Shown here piece after piece: positions 40,601 through 53,138 of a DNA stretch of 64,000 nucleotides. Made by a program: the position numbers and the translations under genes. The DNA is from Hydractinia symbiolongicarpus (taxonomy: Eukaryota > Cnidaria > Hydrozoa > Anthoathecata > Hydractiniidae). The notes beneath the pieces were generated by a model. It was not told the origin of the DNA and searched no databases. It saw only the letters and a list, made by a program, of their open reading frames with translations. The number at the start of each line of letters is the position of its first letter. The stretch's first letter is position 1. The stretch is from NCBI RefSeq assembly GCF_029227915.1, contig NC_079875.1, positions 20,455,001-20,519,000 of the forward strand. Direction: 5' to 3'.

Positions 40601-41441
40601 ACTGCAAAAGGCCATACTACGGTCTTTGTAGGACGATCCACGTAGTTAAGAGTGTTCTAAAGCGACGGCGCTAATGAAAACGACTTGGGACGTTGTAGCG
40701 TATTGAGACTGGAAGGACTAGTCCAATGGTAACCTTCGCAGACAGGTGAAATCACGTGATTTACGTGTGAGGCCTTTATTAGACTGCAAAAGGCCATATT
40801 ACAGCCTTTATAGGGCTGTGCACGTAGTTAAGAGTGTTCTAAGGCGACGGCACTAATGAAAACGACTTGGGATGTTGTAGCGCATTGAGACTGGAACGAC
40901 TAGTCGAATGGTTATCGACGCAGGCAGATGAAACCGCATGATTTACGTGTGCGGCCATTATTGGACTGCAAAAGGCCAGAATAAGGTCTTTATAGGACTG
41001 TGTACGTAGTTAAGAGTGTTCCAAGGCCACGGCGCTAAGGAGAACCACTTAGAACGTTGTGGTGTATTGAGACTAAAAGGTACAGTCCAATGGTAACCTG
41101 CGCAGGCAGATGGAACCGCGTGATTTACGTGTGAGGCCTTTATTAGACTGAAAAAGGCCATATTATAGCCTTTATAGGACGATCCACGTAGTTAAGAGTG
41201 TTGTAAAGCGACGGCGCTAAAAAAAACGACTTGGGACGTTGTACCACATTGAGACTTGAAGGACTAGTCCAATGGTAACCTTCGCAGACAGGTGAAACCA
41301 CGTGATTTACGTGTGAGGCCTTTATTAGACTGCAAAAGGCCATATTACAGCCTTTATAGGGCTGTGCACGTAGTTAAGAGTGTTCTAAGGCGACGGCACT
41401 AATGAAAACGACTTGGGATGTTGTAGCGCATTGAGACTGGA
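31605..41441 (+). repeat. Third large unit, rearranged (9837 bp, 54 monomers)
   Basis: Distance to the next equivalent point (31605 to 41442) is 9837 bp, which is 54 x 182 plus three caa insertions (near 33789, 34520, 38891). The order is a mosaic of the 49-monomer unit: 32150-32880 matches copy 2 at offset 8161. About six extra monomers (1095 bp) follow to about 33970. 34000-35270 matches at 9256. A dimer is duplicated at 34964-35691. 35640-37210 matches at 9438. 37250-37970 jumps to the 29.6-30.3 kb part of copy 2 at 7650. 38000-39480 returns to 27.9-29.4 kb at 10019. 39500-41441 matches at 9837. Confidence 0.85.
34964..35691 (+). repeat. Local dimer duplication (2 x 364 bp)
   Basis: The two-monomer stretch starting at aaaggccatattacagtcg near 34964 is repeated at about 35328, a shift of 364 bp. 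Both copies hold ggaataccactt, the acgttttagtgc form, gtcctttatt and the gcactttgagactgg form. The first copy has ggagagactag where the second has ggaaagactag. The duplication replaces a gaccgc/ggcccgtgcacg monomer found at this place in copies 1 and 2. Confidence 0.85.
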
Positions 41442-43180
41442 ACGACTAGTCGAATGGTTATCGACGCAGGCAGCTGAAACCGCTTGATTTACGTGTGCGG
41501 CCTTTATTGGACTGCAAAAGGCCATATTACGGTCTTTATAGGACTCTGCCCGTAGTTAAGGGTGTTCTAGGGCCACGGCGCTAAGGAGAACCACTTAGAA
41601 CGTTGTGGTGCATTGAGACTAAAAGGTACAGTCCAATGGTAACCTGCACAGGCAGATGGAACCACGTGAGTTACGTGTGAGGCCTTTATTAGACTGGAAA
41701 AGGGCATATTATAGCCTTTGTAGGACGATGCACGTAGTTAAGAGTGTTCTAAAGCGACAGCGCTAAGGAAAACGACTTGGAACGTTGAATCGCATTGACA
41801 CTGGAAGGACTAGTCCAATGGTAACCTGCAAAAGCAGCTAATACCGCGTGATTAAAGTGTGAGGCCTTTATTAGACTGCAAAAGGCCATATTAAGGTCTT
41901 TATAGGACTGTGCACGTAGTTAAGAGTGTTCTAAGGCCACGGGGCTAAGGAGAACCACTTGGAACGTTGTAGTGCATTGAGACTGGAAGGAATAGTCCAA
42001 TGGTAACCTGCGCAGGCAGAGGGAACCACGTGATTTACGTGTGAGGCATTCATTACACTGCAAAAGGCCATACTACAGCCTTTATAGGACGATACACGTA
42101 GTTTAGAGTGTTCTAAGGCCACGGGGCTAAGGAGAACCACTTGGAACGTTGTAGTGCATTGACACTGGAAGGACTAGTCCAATTGAAACCTGCGCAGACA
42201 GGTGTAACCACGTGATTTACGTGTGAGACCTTTATTAGACTGCAAAAGGCCATATTACAGCCTTTATAGGACTGTGCACGTAGTTAAGAAAGTTCTGAGG
42301 CCACGGCGCTAAGGAGAACCACTTGGAACGTTGTAGTGCATTGAGACTGAAAGAAACAGTCCAATGGTAACCTGCGCAGGCAGATAGAACCACGTGATTT
42401 GCGTGTGAGGCTATATCAGACTGCAAAAGGCCATATTACAGCCTTTATAGGACTGTGTACGTAGTTAAGAGTGTTCTAAGGCCACGGCGCTAAGGAGAAT
42501 CACTTGGAACGTTGTATCGCATTGAGACTGGAACGACTAGTCCAATGGTAACCGGCGAAAGCAGCTAAAAACGCGTGATTAAAGTGTGCGGCCTTTATTA
42601 GACTGCAAAATGCAATATTAGGGTCTTTATAAGGCTGTGCACGTAGTTAAGAGTGTTCTAAGCCCACGGCGCTAAGGAAAACCACTTGGAACGTTGTAGT
42701 GCATTGAGACTGGAAGGAATAGTCCATTGGTAACCTGCACAGGCAGACAAAACCACGTGATTTACATGTGAGGCCTTTATTAGACTGCAAAAGGTCATAT
42801 TATACCTTTTATAGGGCTGTGCACGTAGTTAAGAGTGTTCTAAAGCGACGGCAATAATGAAAACGACTTGGAACGTTGTAGCGCAATGAGACTGGAACGA
42901 CTGGTCCAATGCCAACCGGCACAGGCATCTAAAACCGCGTGATTAAAGTGTGCGGCCTTTATTAAACTGCAAAAGGCCATATTACGGTCGTTATAGGGCT
43001 GTGCACATAATTAAGAGACTTCTGAGGCCACGGCGCTAAGGAAAACCACTTGGAACGTTGTAGTGCATTGAGACTGGAAGGACTAGTCCAATTGAAACCT
43101 GCGCAGACAGGTGTAACCACGTGATTTACGTGTGAGACCTTTATTAGACTGCAAAAGGCCATATTACAGCGTTTATAGGA
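39490..43180 (+). repeat. 25-monomer duplication, first copy (aligned part)
   Basis: This block aligns to 44039-47729 at a constant 4549 bp, which is 25 x 182 minus 1; the missing base is in the 181-bp ggctatatc monomer near 42411. It overlaps the right end of the third large unit. Left of 39490 the match continues at 4367 bp (for example 39064 to 43431), so this copy has lost one monomer at about 39490 relative to its partner. The right boundary is cagcgtttataggac at about 43180. Confidence 0.88.
41928..41944 (+). other. Degenerate CENP-B-box-like 17-mer (example)
   Basis: gttctaaggccacgggg matches 7 of the 9 fixed positions of the core CENP-B box pattern nTTCGnnnnAnnCGGGn; the fourth fixed base is T not G, and the central A is C. 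It occurs only in monomers with the cacggggc variant; the commoner cacggcgc form matches 6 of 9. It is most likely chance similarity and is given for completeness. Confidence 0.2.
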
Positions 43181-44038
43181 CGATGCACGTAGTTAAGAGT
43201 GTTCTAAGGCGACGGAGCTAATGAAAACGACTTAGGACGTTTTATCGCATTGAGACTGGAACGACTAGTCCAATGGTAACCTGCAAAAGCAGCTAATACC
43301 GCGTGATTAAAGTGTGCGGCCTTTATTAGACTGCAAAAGGCCATATTAAGGTCTTTATAGGACTGTGCACGTAGTTAAGAGTGTTCTAAGGCCACGGGGC
43401 TAAGGAGAACCACTTGGAACGTTGTAGTGCATTGGGACTGGAACGACTTGTCCAATGGTAACCGGCGCAGGCAGCTGAAACCACGTGATTTACGTGTGCG
43501 GCCTTTATTAGACTGAAAAAGGCCATATTACAGTCGTTATATGGCTGTGCACGTAATTAAGAGAGTTCTAAAGCCACAGAACTAATGAAAACGACTTCGA
43601 ACGTTGTAGCGCATTCAGACTGGAAAGGCTAGTACAATGGTAACCGGTGCAGGCAACTCAAACCGCGTGATTTACGTGTGCAAACTTTATTAGACTGCAA
43701 AAGGCCATACTACGGTCTTTGTAGTACGATGCACGTAGTTATGAGTGTTCTAAAGCGACGGCGCTAATGAAAACGACTTGGGACGTTGTAGCGTATTGAG
43801 ACTGGAAGGAATTGTCCAATGGTAACCGGCGCAGGCAGATGGAACCATGTGATTTACATGTGAGGCTTTTATTAGACTGGAAAAGGGCATATTATAGCCT
43901 TTGTAGGACGATGCACGTAGTTAGGAGTGTTCTAAAGCAACGGCGCTAATGAAAACCACTTGAAACGTTGTAGTGCATTGAGACTAAAAGGTACAGTCCA
44001 ATGGTAACCTGCGCAGGCAGATGGAACCGCGTGATTTA

Positions 44039-47000
44039 CGTGTGAGGCCTTTATTAGACTGAAAAAGGGCATATTACAGCCTTTATAGGACGATGCACGT
44101 AGTTAAGAGTGTTGTAAAGCGACGGCGCTAAAAAAAACGACTTGGGACGTTGTACCACATTGAGACTTGAAGGACTAGTCCAATGGTAACCTTCGCAGAC
44201 AGGTGAAACCACGTGATTTACGTGTGAGGCCTTTATTAGACTGCAAAAGGCCATATTACAGCCTTTATAGGGCTGTGCACGTAGTTAAGAGTGTTCCAAG
44301 GCCACGGCGCTAAGGAGAACCACTTAGAACGTTGTGGTGTATTGAGACTAAAAGGTACAGTCCAATGGAAACCTGCGCAGGCAGATGGAACCGCGTGATT
44401 TACGTGTGAGGGCTTTATTAGACTGAAAAAGGCCATATTATAGCCTTTGTAGGACGATGCACGTAGTTAAGATTGTTCTAAAGCGACAGCGCTAAGGAAA
44501 ACGACTTGGGACGTTGTACCACATTGAGACTTGAAGGACTAGTCCAATGGTAACCTTCGCAGACAGGTGAAACCACGTGATTTACGTGTGAGTCCTTTAT
44601 TAGACTGCAAAAGGCCATATTACAGCCTTTATAGGGCTGTGCACGTAGTTAAGAGTGTTCCAAGGCCACGGCGCTAAGGAGAACCACTTAGAACGTTGTA
44701 GTGCAATGAGACTGCAAGGAATTGTCCAATGGTAACCGGCGCAGGCAGATGGAACCACGTGATTTACGTGTGAGGCCTTTATTAGACTGCAAAAGGCCAT
44801 ATTACAGCCTTTGTAGGACGATGCACGTAGTTAAGAGTGTTCTAAAGCGACAGCGCTAAGGAAAACGACTTTGGACGTTGTAGCGCATTGAGACTGGAAG
44901 GAATAGTAGAATGGTAACTGGCGCAGGCAGCTGAAACCGCGTGATTTACGTGTGCGGCCTTTATTGGACTGCAAAAGGCCATATTAAGGTCTTTATAGGA
45001 CTGTGCACCTAGTTAAGAGTGTTCTAAGGCGACGGCGCTAATGAAAACGGCTTCGAACGTTGTATCGCATTGAGACTGGAAAGGCTAGTGCAATGGTAAC
45101 CGGTGCAGGCAACTCAAACCGCGTGATTTAAGTGTGCGGCCTTTATTAGACTGCAAAAGGCCATACTACGGTCTTTGTAGGACGATCCACGTAGTTAAGA
45201 GTGTTCTAAAGCGACGGCGCTAATGAAAACGACTTGGGACGTTGTAGCGTATTGAGACTGGAAGGACTAGTCCAATGGTAACCTTCGCAGACAGGTGAAA
45301 CCACGTGATTTACGTGTGAGGCCTTTATTAGACTGCAAAAGGCCATATTACAGCCTTTATAGGGCTGTGCACGTAGTTAAGAGTGTTCTAAGGCGACGGC
45401 ACTAATGAAAACGACTTGGGATGTTGTAGCGCATTGAGACTGGAACGACTAGTCGAATGGTTATCGACGCAGGCAGATGAAACCGCATGATTTACGTGTG
45501 CGGCCATTATTGGACTGCAAAAGGCCAGAATAAGGTCTTTATAGGACTGTGTACGTAGTTAAGAGTGTTCCAAGGCCACGGCGCTAAGGAGAACCACTTA
45601 GAACGTTGTGGTGTATTGAGACTAAAAGGTACAGTCCAATGGTAACCTGCGCAGGCAGATGGAACCGCGTGATTTACGTGTGAGGCCTTTATTAGACTGA
45701 AAAAGGCCATATTATAGCCTTTATAGGACGATCCACGTAGTTAAGAGTGTTGTAAAGCGACGGCGCTAAAAAAAACGACTTGGGACGTTGTACCACATTG
45801 AGACTTGAAGGACTAGTCCAATGGTAACCTTCGCAGACAGGTGAAACCACGTGATTTACGTGTGAGGCCTTTATTAGACTGCAAAAGGCCATATTACAGC
45901 CTTTATAGGGCTGTGCACGTAGTTAAGAGTGTTCTAAGGCGACGGCACTAATGAAAACGACTTGGGATGTTGTAGCGCATTGAGACTGGAACGACTAGTC
46001 GAATGGTTATCGACGCAGGCAGCTGAAACCGCTTGATTTACGTGTGCGGCCTTTATTGGACTGCAAAAGGCCATATTACGGTCTTTATAGGACTCTGCCC
46101 GTAGTTAAGAGTGTTCTAGGGCCACGGCGCTAAGGAGAACCACTTAGAACGTTGTGGTGCATTGAGACTAAAAGGTACAGTCCAATGGTAACCTGCACAG
46201 GCAGATGGAACCACGTGAGTTACGTGTGAGGCCTTTATTAGACTGGAAAAGGGCATATTATAGCCTTTGTAGGACGATGCACGTAGTTAAGAGTGTTCTA
46301 AAGCGACGGCGCTAAGGAAAACGACTTGGAACGTTGAATCGCATTGACACTGGAAGGACTAGTCCAATGGTAACCTGCAAAAGCAGCTAATACCGCGTGA
46401 TTAAAGTGTGAGGCCTTTATTAGACTGCAAAAGGCCATATTAAGGTCTTTATAGGACTGTGCACGTAGTTAAGAGTGTTCTAAGGCCACGGGGCTAAGGA
46501 GAACCACTTGGAACGTTGTAGTGCATTGAGACTGGAAGGAATAGTCCAATGGTAACCTGCGCAGGCAGAGGGAACCACGTGATTTACGTGTGAGGCCTTC
46601 ATTACACTGCAAAAGGCCATACTACAGCCTTTATAGGACGATACACGTAGTTTAGAGTGTTCTAAGGCCACGGGGCTAAGGAGAACCACTTGGAACGTTG
46701 TAGTGCATTGACACTGGAAGGACTAGTCCAATTGAAACCTGCGCAGACAGGTGTAACCACGTGATTTACGTGTGAGACCTTTATTAGACTGCAAAAGGCC
46801 ATATTACAGCCTTTATAGGACTGTGCACGTAGTTAAGAAAGTTCTGAGGCCACGGCGCTAAGGAGAACCACTTGGAACGTTGTAGTGCATTGAGACTGAA
46901 AGAAACAGTCCAATGGTAACCTGCGCAGGCAGATAGAACCACGTGATTTGCGTGTGAGGCTATATTAGACTGCAAAAGGCCATATTACAGCCTTTATAGG

Positions 47001-47729
47001 ACTGTGTACGTAGTTAAGAGTGTTCTAAGGCCACGGCGCTAAGGAGAATCACTTGGAACGTTGTATCGCATTGAGACTGGAACGACTAGTCCAATGGTAA
47101 CCGGCGAAAGCAGCTAAAAACGCGTGATTAAAGTGTGCGGCCTTTATTAGACTGCAAAATGCAATATTAGGGTCTTTATAAGGCTGTGCACGTAGTTAAG
47201 AGTGTTCTAAGCCCACGGCGCTAAGGAAAACCACTTGGAACGTTGTAGTGCATTGAGACTGGAAGGAATAGTCCATTGGTAACCTGCACAGGCAGACAAA
47301 ACCACGTGATTTACATGTGAGGCCTTTATTAGACTGCAAAAGGTCATATTATACCTTTTATAGGGCTGTGCACGTAGTTAAGAGTGTTCTAAAGCGACGG
47401 CAATAATGAAAACGACTTGGAACGTTGTAGCGCAATGAGACTGGAACGACTGGTCCAATGCCAACCGGCACAGGCATCTAAAACCGCGTGATTAAAGTGT
47501 GCGGCCTTTATTAAACTGCAAAAGGCCATATTACGGTCGTTATAGGGCTGTGCACATAATTAAGAGACTTCTGAGGCCACGGCGCTAAGGAAAACCACTT
47601 GGAACGTTGTAGTGCATTGAGACTGGAAGGACTAGTCCAATTGAAACCTGCGCAGACAGGTGTAACCACGTGATTTACGTGTGAGACCTTTATTAGACTG
47701 CAAAAGGCCATATTACAGCGTTTATAGGA
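44039..47729 (+). repeat. 25-monomer duplication, second copy (aligned part)
   Basis: Partner of 39490-43180, very similar throughout. The monomer lost from the first copy is present here at about 43850-44038 and matches the 29.5-kb part of the 8892-bp unit, so the duplication predates that loss. The copy ends at cagcgtttataggac near 47729, where the sequence turns into tgtgcacg with a gaaagttctg monomer. Confidence 0.88.
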
Positions 47730-49835
47730 CTGTGCACGTAGTTAAGAAAGTTCTGAGGCCACGGCGCTAAGGAGAACCACTTGGGACGTTTTAGTGCATT
47801 GGGACTGGAACGACTAGTCCAATGGTAACCGGCGCAGGCAGCTGAAACCACGTGATTTACGTGTGCGGCCTTTATTAGACTGAAAAAGGCCATATTACAG
47901 TCGTTATAGGGCTGTGCACGTAATTAAGAGAGTTCTAAAGACACAGAGCTAAGGAAAACCACTTGGAACGTTGTAGTGCATTGAGACTGAAAGAAACAGT
48001 CCAATGGTAACCTGCGCAGGCAGATAGAACCACGTGATTTGCGTGTGAGGCTATATTAGACTGCAAAAGGCCATATTACAGCCTTTAAAGGACTGTGTAC
48101 ATAGTTAAGAGTGTTCTAAGGCCACGGCGCTAAGGAGTATCACTTGTAACGTTGAATCGCATTGAGACTGGAACGACTAGTCCAATGGTAACCGGCGAAA
48201 GCAGCTAAAACCGCGTGATTAAAGTGTGCGGCCTTTATTAGACTGCAAAAGGCCATATTAAGGTCTTTATAGGACTGTGCACGTAGTTAAGAGTGTTCTA
48301 AGGCCACGGCGCTAAGGAGAACTACTTGGAACGTTGTAGTGCAATGGGACTGGAAGGAATAGTCCAATGGTCACCTGGGTAGGCAGATGGAACCACGTGA
48401 TTTACATGTGAGGCCTTTATTAGACTGCAAAAGGTCATATTATACCTTTTATAGGGCTGTGCACGTAGTTAAGAGTGTTCTAAAGCGACGGCCATAATGA
48501 AAACGACTTGGAACGTTGTAGCGCAATGAGACTGGAAGGAATAGTCCAATGGTAACCTGCGCAGGCAGAGGGAACCACGTGATTAACGTGTGAGGCCTTC
48601 ATTACACTGCAAAAGGCCATATTACAGCCTTTATAGGACGATACACGTAGTTTACAGTGTTCTAAGGCCACGGGGCTAAGGAGAACCACTTGGAACGTTG
48701 TAGTGCATTGAGACTGGAAGGACTAGTCCAATTGAAACCTGCGCAGACAGGTGTAACCACGTGATTTACGTGTGAGACCTTTATTAGACTGCAAAAGGCC
48801 ATATTACAGCCTTTATAGGACTGTGCACGTACTTAAGAAAGTTCTGAGGCCACGGCGCTAAGGAGAACCACTTGGAACCTTGTAGTGCATTGAGACTGAA
48901 AGAAACAGTCCAATGGTAACCTGCGCAGGCAGATAGAACCACGTGATTTGCGTGTGAGGCTATATTAGACTGCAAAAGGCCATATTACAGCCTTTATAGG
49001 ACTGTGTACGTAGTAAAGAGTGTTCTAAGGCCACGGCGCTAAGGAGAATCACTTGGAACGTTGTATCGCATTGAGACTGGAACGACTAGTCCAATGGTAA
49101 CCGGCGAAAGCAGCTAAAACCGCGTGATTAAAGTGTGCGGCCTTTATTAGACTGCAAAATGCCATATTAGGGTCTTTATAAGGCTGTGCACGTAGTTAAG
49201 AGTGTTCTAAGGCCACGGCGCTAAGGAAAACCACTTGGAACGTTGTAGTGCATTGAGACTGGAAGGAATAGTCCATTGGTAACCTGCACAGGCAAATAAA
49301 ACCACGTGATTTGCGTGTGAGGCTATATTAGACTGCAAAAGGCCATATTAAGGTCTTTATAGGACTGTGCACGTAGTTAAGAGTGTTCTAAGGCCACGGG
49401 GCAAAGGAGAACCACTTGGAACGTTGTAGTGCATTGAGACTGGAAGGACTAGTCCAATTGAAACCTGCGCAGACAGGTGTAACCACGTGATTTACGTGTG
49501 AGACCTTTATTAGACTGCAAAAGGCCATATTACAGCCTTTATAGGACTGTGCACGTAGTTAAGAAAGTTCTGAGGCCACGGCGCTAAGGAGAACCACTTG
49601 GGACGTTTAAGTGCATTGGGACTGGAACGACTAGTCCAATGGTAACCGGCGCAGGCAGCTGAAACCACGTGATTTACGTGTGCGGCCTTTATTAGACTGA
49701 AAAAGGCCATATTACAGTCGTTATAGGGCTGTGCACGTAATTAAGAGAGTTCTAAAGCCACAGAGCTAAGGACAACCACTTGGAACGTTGTAGTGCATTG
49801 AGACTGAAAGAAACAGTCCAATGGTAACCTGCGCA
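47730..49835 (+). repeat. 10- and 11-monomer duplicated segment left of the inversion
   Basis: About 48480-49300 matches 46480-47300 at 2000 bp (11 x 182 minus two, from two 181-bp monomers). About 47630-48014 matches 49447-49831 at 1817 bp (10 x 182 minus three, from 181-bp monomers near 48050, 48961 and 49322). Sequence right of 48014 continues as the reverse complement of the inverted block, which shows that the block began as part of this duplicated unit. No gene. Confidence 0.82.
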
Positions 49836-50639
49836 TCCTATAAAGGCTGTAATATGGCCTTTTCCAGTCTAATAAAGGTCTCACACGTAAATCACGTGGT
49901 TCCATCTGCCTGCGCAGGTTACCATTGGACTATTCCTTCCAGTCTCAATGCACAACAACGTTCCAAGTGGTTTTCCTTAGCGCCGTGGCCTTTGAAGTCT
50001 CCTAATTACGTGCACAGCCCTATAACGACCGTAATATGGCCTTTTGCAGTCTAATAAAAGCCGCACACTTTAATCACGCGGTTTTAGCTGCCTGTGCCGG
50101 TTAGCATTGGACTAGTCGTTCCAGTCTCATTGCGCTACAACGTTCCAAGTCGTTTTCATTATGGCCGTCGCTTTAGAACACTCTTAACTACGTGCACAGC
50201 CCTATAAAAGGTATAATATGACCTTTTGCAGTCTAATAAAGGCCTCATATGTAAATCACGTGGTTCCATCTGCCTACCCAGGTGACCATTGGACTATTCC
50301 TTCCAGTCCCATTGCACTACAACGTTCCAAGTAGTTCTCCTTAGCGCCGTGGCCTTAGAACACTCTTAACTACGTGCACAGTCCTATAAAGACCTTAATA
50401 TGGCCTTATGCAGTCTAATAAAGGCCGCACACTTTAATCACGCGGTTTTAGCTGCTTTCGCCGGTTACCATTGGACTAGTCGTTCCAGTCTCAATGCGAT
50501 ACAACGTTCCAAGTGATACTCCTTAGCGCCGTGGCCTTAGAACACTCTTAACTATGTACACAGTCCTTTAAAGGCTGTAATATGGCCTTTTGCAGTCTAA
50601 TATAGCCTCACACGCAAATCACGTGGTTCTATTTGCCTG
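49836..50639 (-). repeat. Inverted block of satellite monomers (about 804 bp)
   Basis: This is the only part of the window where monomers read in the opposite direction: ataaaggctgtaatatggcc, ggactattccttccagtc and tacgtgcacag appear on the plus strand. It contains about 4.4 monomers. Left junction is gcgca|tcctata; right junction is tttgcctga|ggacg. Turning the block back restores the normal phase, with 6 surplus bases at the two joins, so it was inverted where it stood. Its reverse complement shares rare markers with 48014-48500 (ctttaaagg, gtacatag, aggagtatcac, tcacctgggtagg, ggccataatg). The other half resembles 56900-57190. Confidence 0.95.
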
Positions 50640-51138
50640 AGGACGATGCACGTAGTTAAGAGTGTTGTAAAGCGACGGCGCTAAAAAAAACGACTTTGGA
50701 CGTTGTACCACATTGAGACTTGAAGGACTAGTCCAATGGTAACCTTCGCAGACAGGTGAAACCACGTGATTTACGTGTGAGGCCTTTATTAGACTGCAAA
50801 AGGCCATATTACAGCCTTTATAGGGCTGTGCACGTAGTTAAGAGTGTTCTAAGGCGACGGCACTAATGAAAACGACTTGGGATGTTGTAGCGCATTGAGA
50901 CTGGAACGACTAGTCGAATGGTTATCGACGCAGGCAGATGAAACCGCATGATTTACGTGTGCGGCCATTATTGGACTGCAAAAGGCCATAATAAGGTCTT
51001 TATAGGACTGTGTACGTAGTTAAGAGTGTTCTAAGGCCACGGCGCTAAGGAGAACCACTTAGAACGTTGTGGTGTATTGAGACTAAAAGGTACAGTCCAA
51101 TGGTAACCTGCGCAGGCAGATGGAACCGCGTGATTTAC
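50640..51138 (+). repeat. Forward monomers right of the inversion
   Basis: Orientation returns to forward at ggacgatgcacg. The monomers match the 22.0-22.4 / 31.0-31.3 / 45.3-45.7 kb type: an A8-tract monomer, the ttcgcagacaggtg form, then the ttatcgacgcaggcag form. No gene. Confidence 0.8.
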
Positions 51139-53138
51139 GTGTGAGGCCTTTATTAGACTGAAAAAGGCCATATTATAGCCTTTATAGGACGATCCACGTA
51201 GTTAAAAGTGTTGTAAAGCGACGGCGCTAAAAAAAACGACTTGGGACGTTGTACCACATTGAGACTTGAAGGGCTAGTCCAATGGTAACCTTCGCAGACA
51301 GGTGAAACCACGTGATTTACGTGTGAGGCCTTTATTAGACTGCAAAAGGCCATATTACAGCCTTTATAGGGCTGTGCACGTAGTTAAGAGTGTTCTAAGG
51401 CGACGGCACTAATGAAAACGACTTGGGATGTTGTAGCGCATTGAGACTGGAACGACTAGTCGAATGGTTATCGACGCAGGCAGCTGAAACCGCTTGATTT
51501 ACGTGTGCGGCCTTTATTGGACCGCAAAAGGCCATATTACGGTCTTTATAGGACTCTGCCCGTAGTTAAGAGTGTTCTAGGGCCACCGCGCTAAGGAGAA
51601 CCACTTAGAACGTTGTGGTGCATTGAGACTAAAAGGTACAGTCCAATGGTAACCTGCGCAGGCAGATGGAACCACGTGATTTACGTGTGAGGCCTTTATT
51701 AGACTGGAAAAGGGCATATTATAGCCTTTGTAGGACGATGCACGTAGTTAAGAGTGTTCTAAAGCGACGGCGCTAAGGAAAACGACTTGGAACGTTGAAT
51801 CTCATTGAGACTGGAACGACTAGTCCAATGGTAACCTGCAAAAGCAGCTAATACCACGTGAATAAAGTGTGAGGCCTTTATTAGACTGCAAAAGGCCATA
51901 TTACAGCCTTTATAGGACGATACACGTAGTTTAGAGTGTTCTAAGGCCACGGGGCTAAGGAGAACCACTTGGAACGTTGTAGTGCATTGAGACTGGAAGG
52001 AATAGTCCAATGGTAACCTGCGCAGGGAGAGGGAACCACGTGATTTACGTGTGAGGCCTTCATTACACTGCAAAAGGCCATATTACAGCCTTTATAGGAC
52101 GATACACGCAGTTTAGAGTGTTCTAAGGCCACGGGGCTAAGGAGAACCACTTGGAACGTTGTAGTGCATTGAGACTGGAAGGACTAGTTCAATTGAAACC
52201 TGCGCAGACAGGTGTAACCACGTGATTTACGTGTGAGACCTTTATTAGACTGCAAAAGGCCATATTACAGCCTTTATAGGACTGTGCACGTAGTTAAGAA
52301 AGTTCTGAGGCCACGGCGCTAAGGAGAACCACTTGGAACGTTGTAGTGCATTGAGACTGAAAGAAACAGTCCAATGGTAACCTGCGCAGGCAGATAGAAC
52401 CACGTGATTTGCGTGTGAGGCTATATTAGACTGCAAAAGGCCATATTACAGCCTTTATAGGGCTGTGCACGTAGTTAAGAGTGTTCTAAAGCGACGGCGC
52501 TAAGGAAAACGACTTGGAACGTTGAATCTCATTGAGACTGGAACGACTAGTCCAATGGTAACCTGCAAAAGCAGCTAATACCACGTGATTAAAGTGTGAG
52601 GCCTTTATTAGACTGCAAAAGGCCATATTACAGCCTTTATAGGACGATACACGTAGTTTAGAGTGTTCTAAGGCCACGGGGCTAAGGAGAACCACTTGGA
52701 ACGTTGTAGTGCATTGAGACTGAAAGAAACAGTCCAATGGTAACCTGCGCAGGCAGATAGAACCACGTGATTTGCGTGTGAGGCTATATTAGACTGCAAA
52801 AGGCCATATTACAGCCTTTATAGGACTGTGTACGTAGTTAAGAGTGTTCTAAGGCCACGGCGCTAAGGAGAATCACTTGGAACGTTGTATCGCATTGAGA
52901 CTGGAACGACTAGTCCAATGGTAACCGGCGAAAGCAGCTAAAACCGCGTGATTAAAGTGTGCGGCCTTTATTAGACTGCAAAATGCAATATTAGGGTCTT
53001 TATAAGGCTGTGCACGTAGTTAAGAGTGTTCTAAGGCCACGGCGCTAAGGAAAACTACTTGGAACGTTGTAGTGCATTGAGACTGGAAGGAATAGTCCAT
53101 TGGTAACCTGCACAGGCAGATAAAACCACGTGATATGC
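51139..53138 (+). repeat. Tandem pair, first copy (2000 bp, 11 monomers)
   Basis: Repeated at an offset of 2000 bp up to about 52440 (shared rare forms gtagttaaaagtgttg, ttctagggcc, gttgaatctcattg, gatacacgtagtttagag). After that the offset falls to 1637 because this copy holds an additional dimer of 363 bp at about 52440-52800, itself a repeat of 51.76-51.99 kb. Right end at gatatgcgtgtgagg near 53138. Confidence 0.87.

Noticed and set aside
41928-41944. CENP-B box
   Set aside because: Only 7 of 9 fixed positions match and the central A and the G of TTCG are missing; most monomers match fewer. No better match was seen on either strand.
49821-50054. Plus-strand open frame of 77 codons
   Set aside because: It is the same satellite frame, appearing on the plus strand only because it crosses into the inverted block.
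51759-52073. Minus-strand open frame of 104 codons (also 53759-54073)
   Set aside because: It is longer only because local variants remove stops; the second copy is the 2000-bp duplication. It has no protein features.
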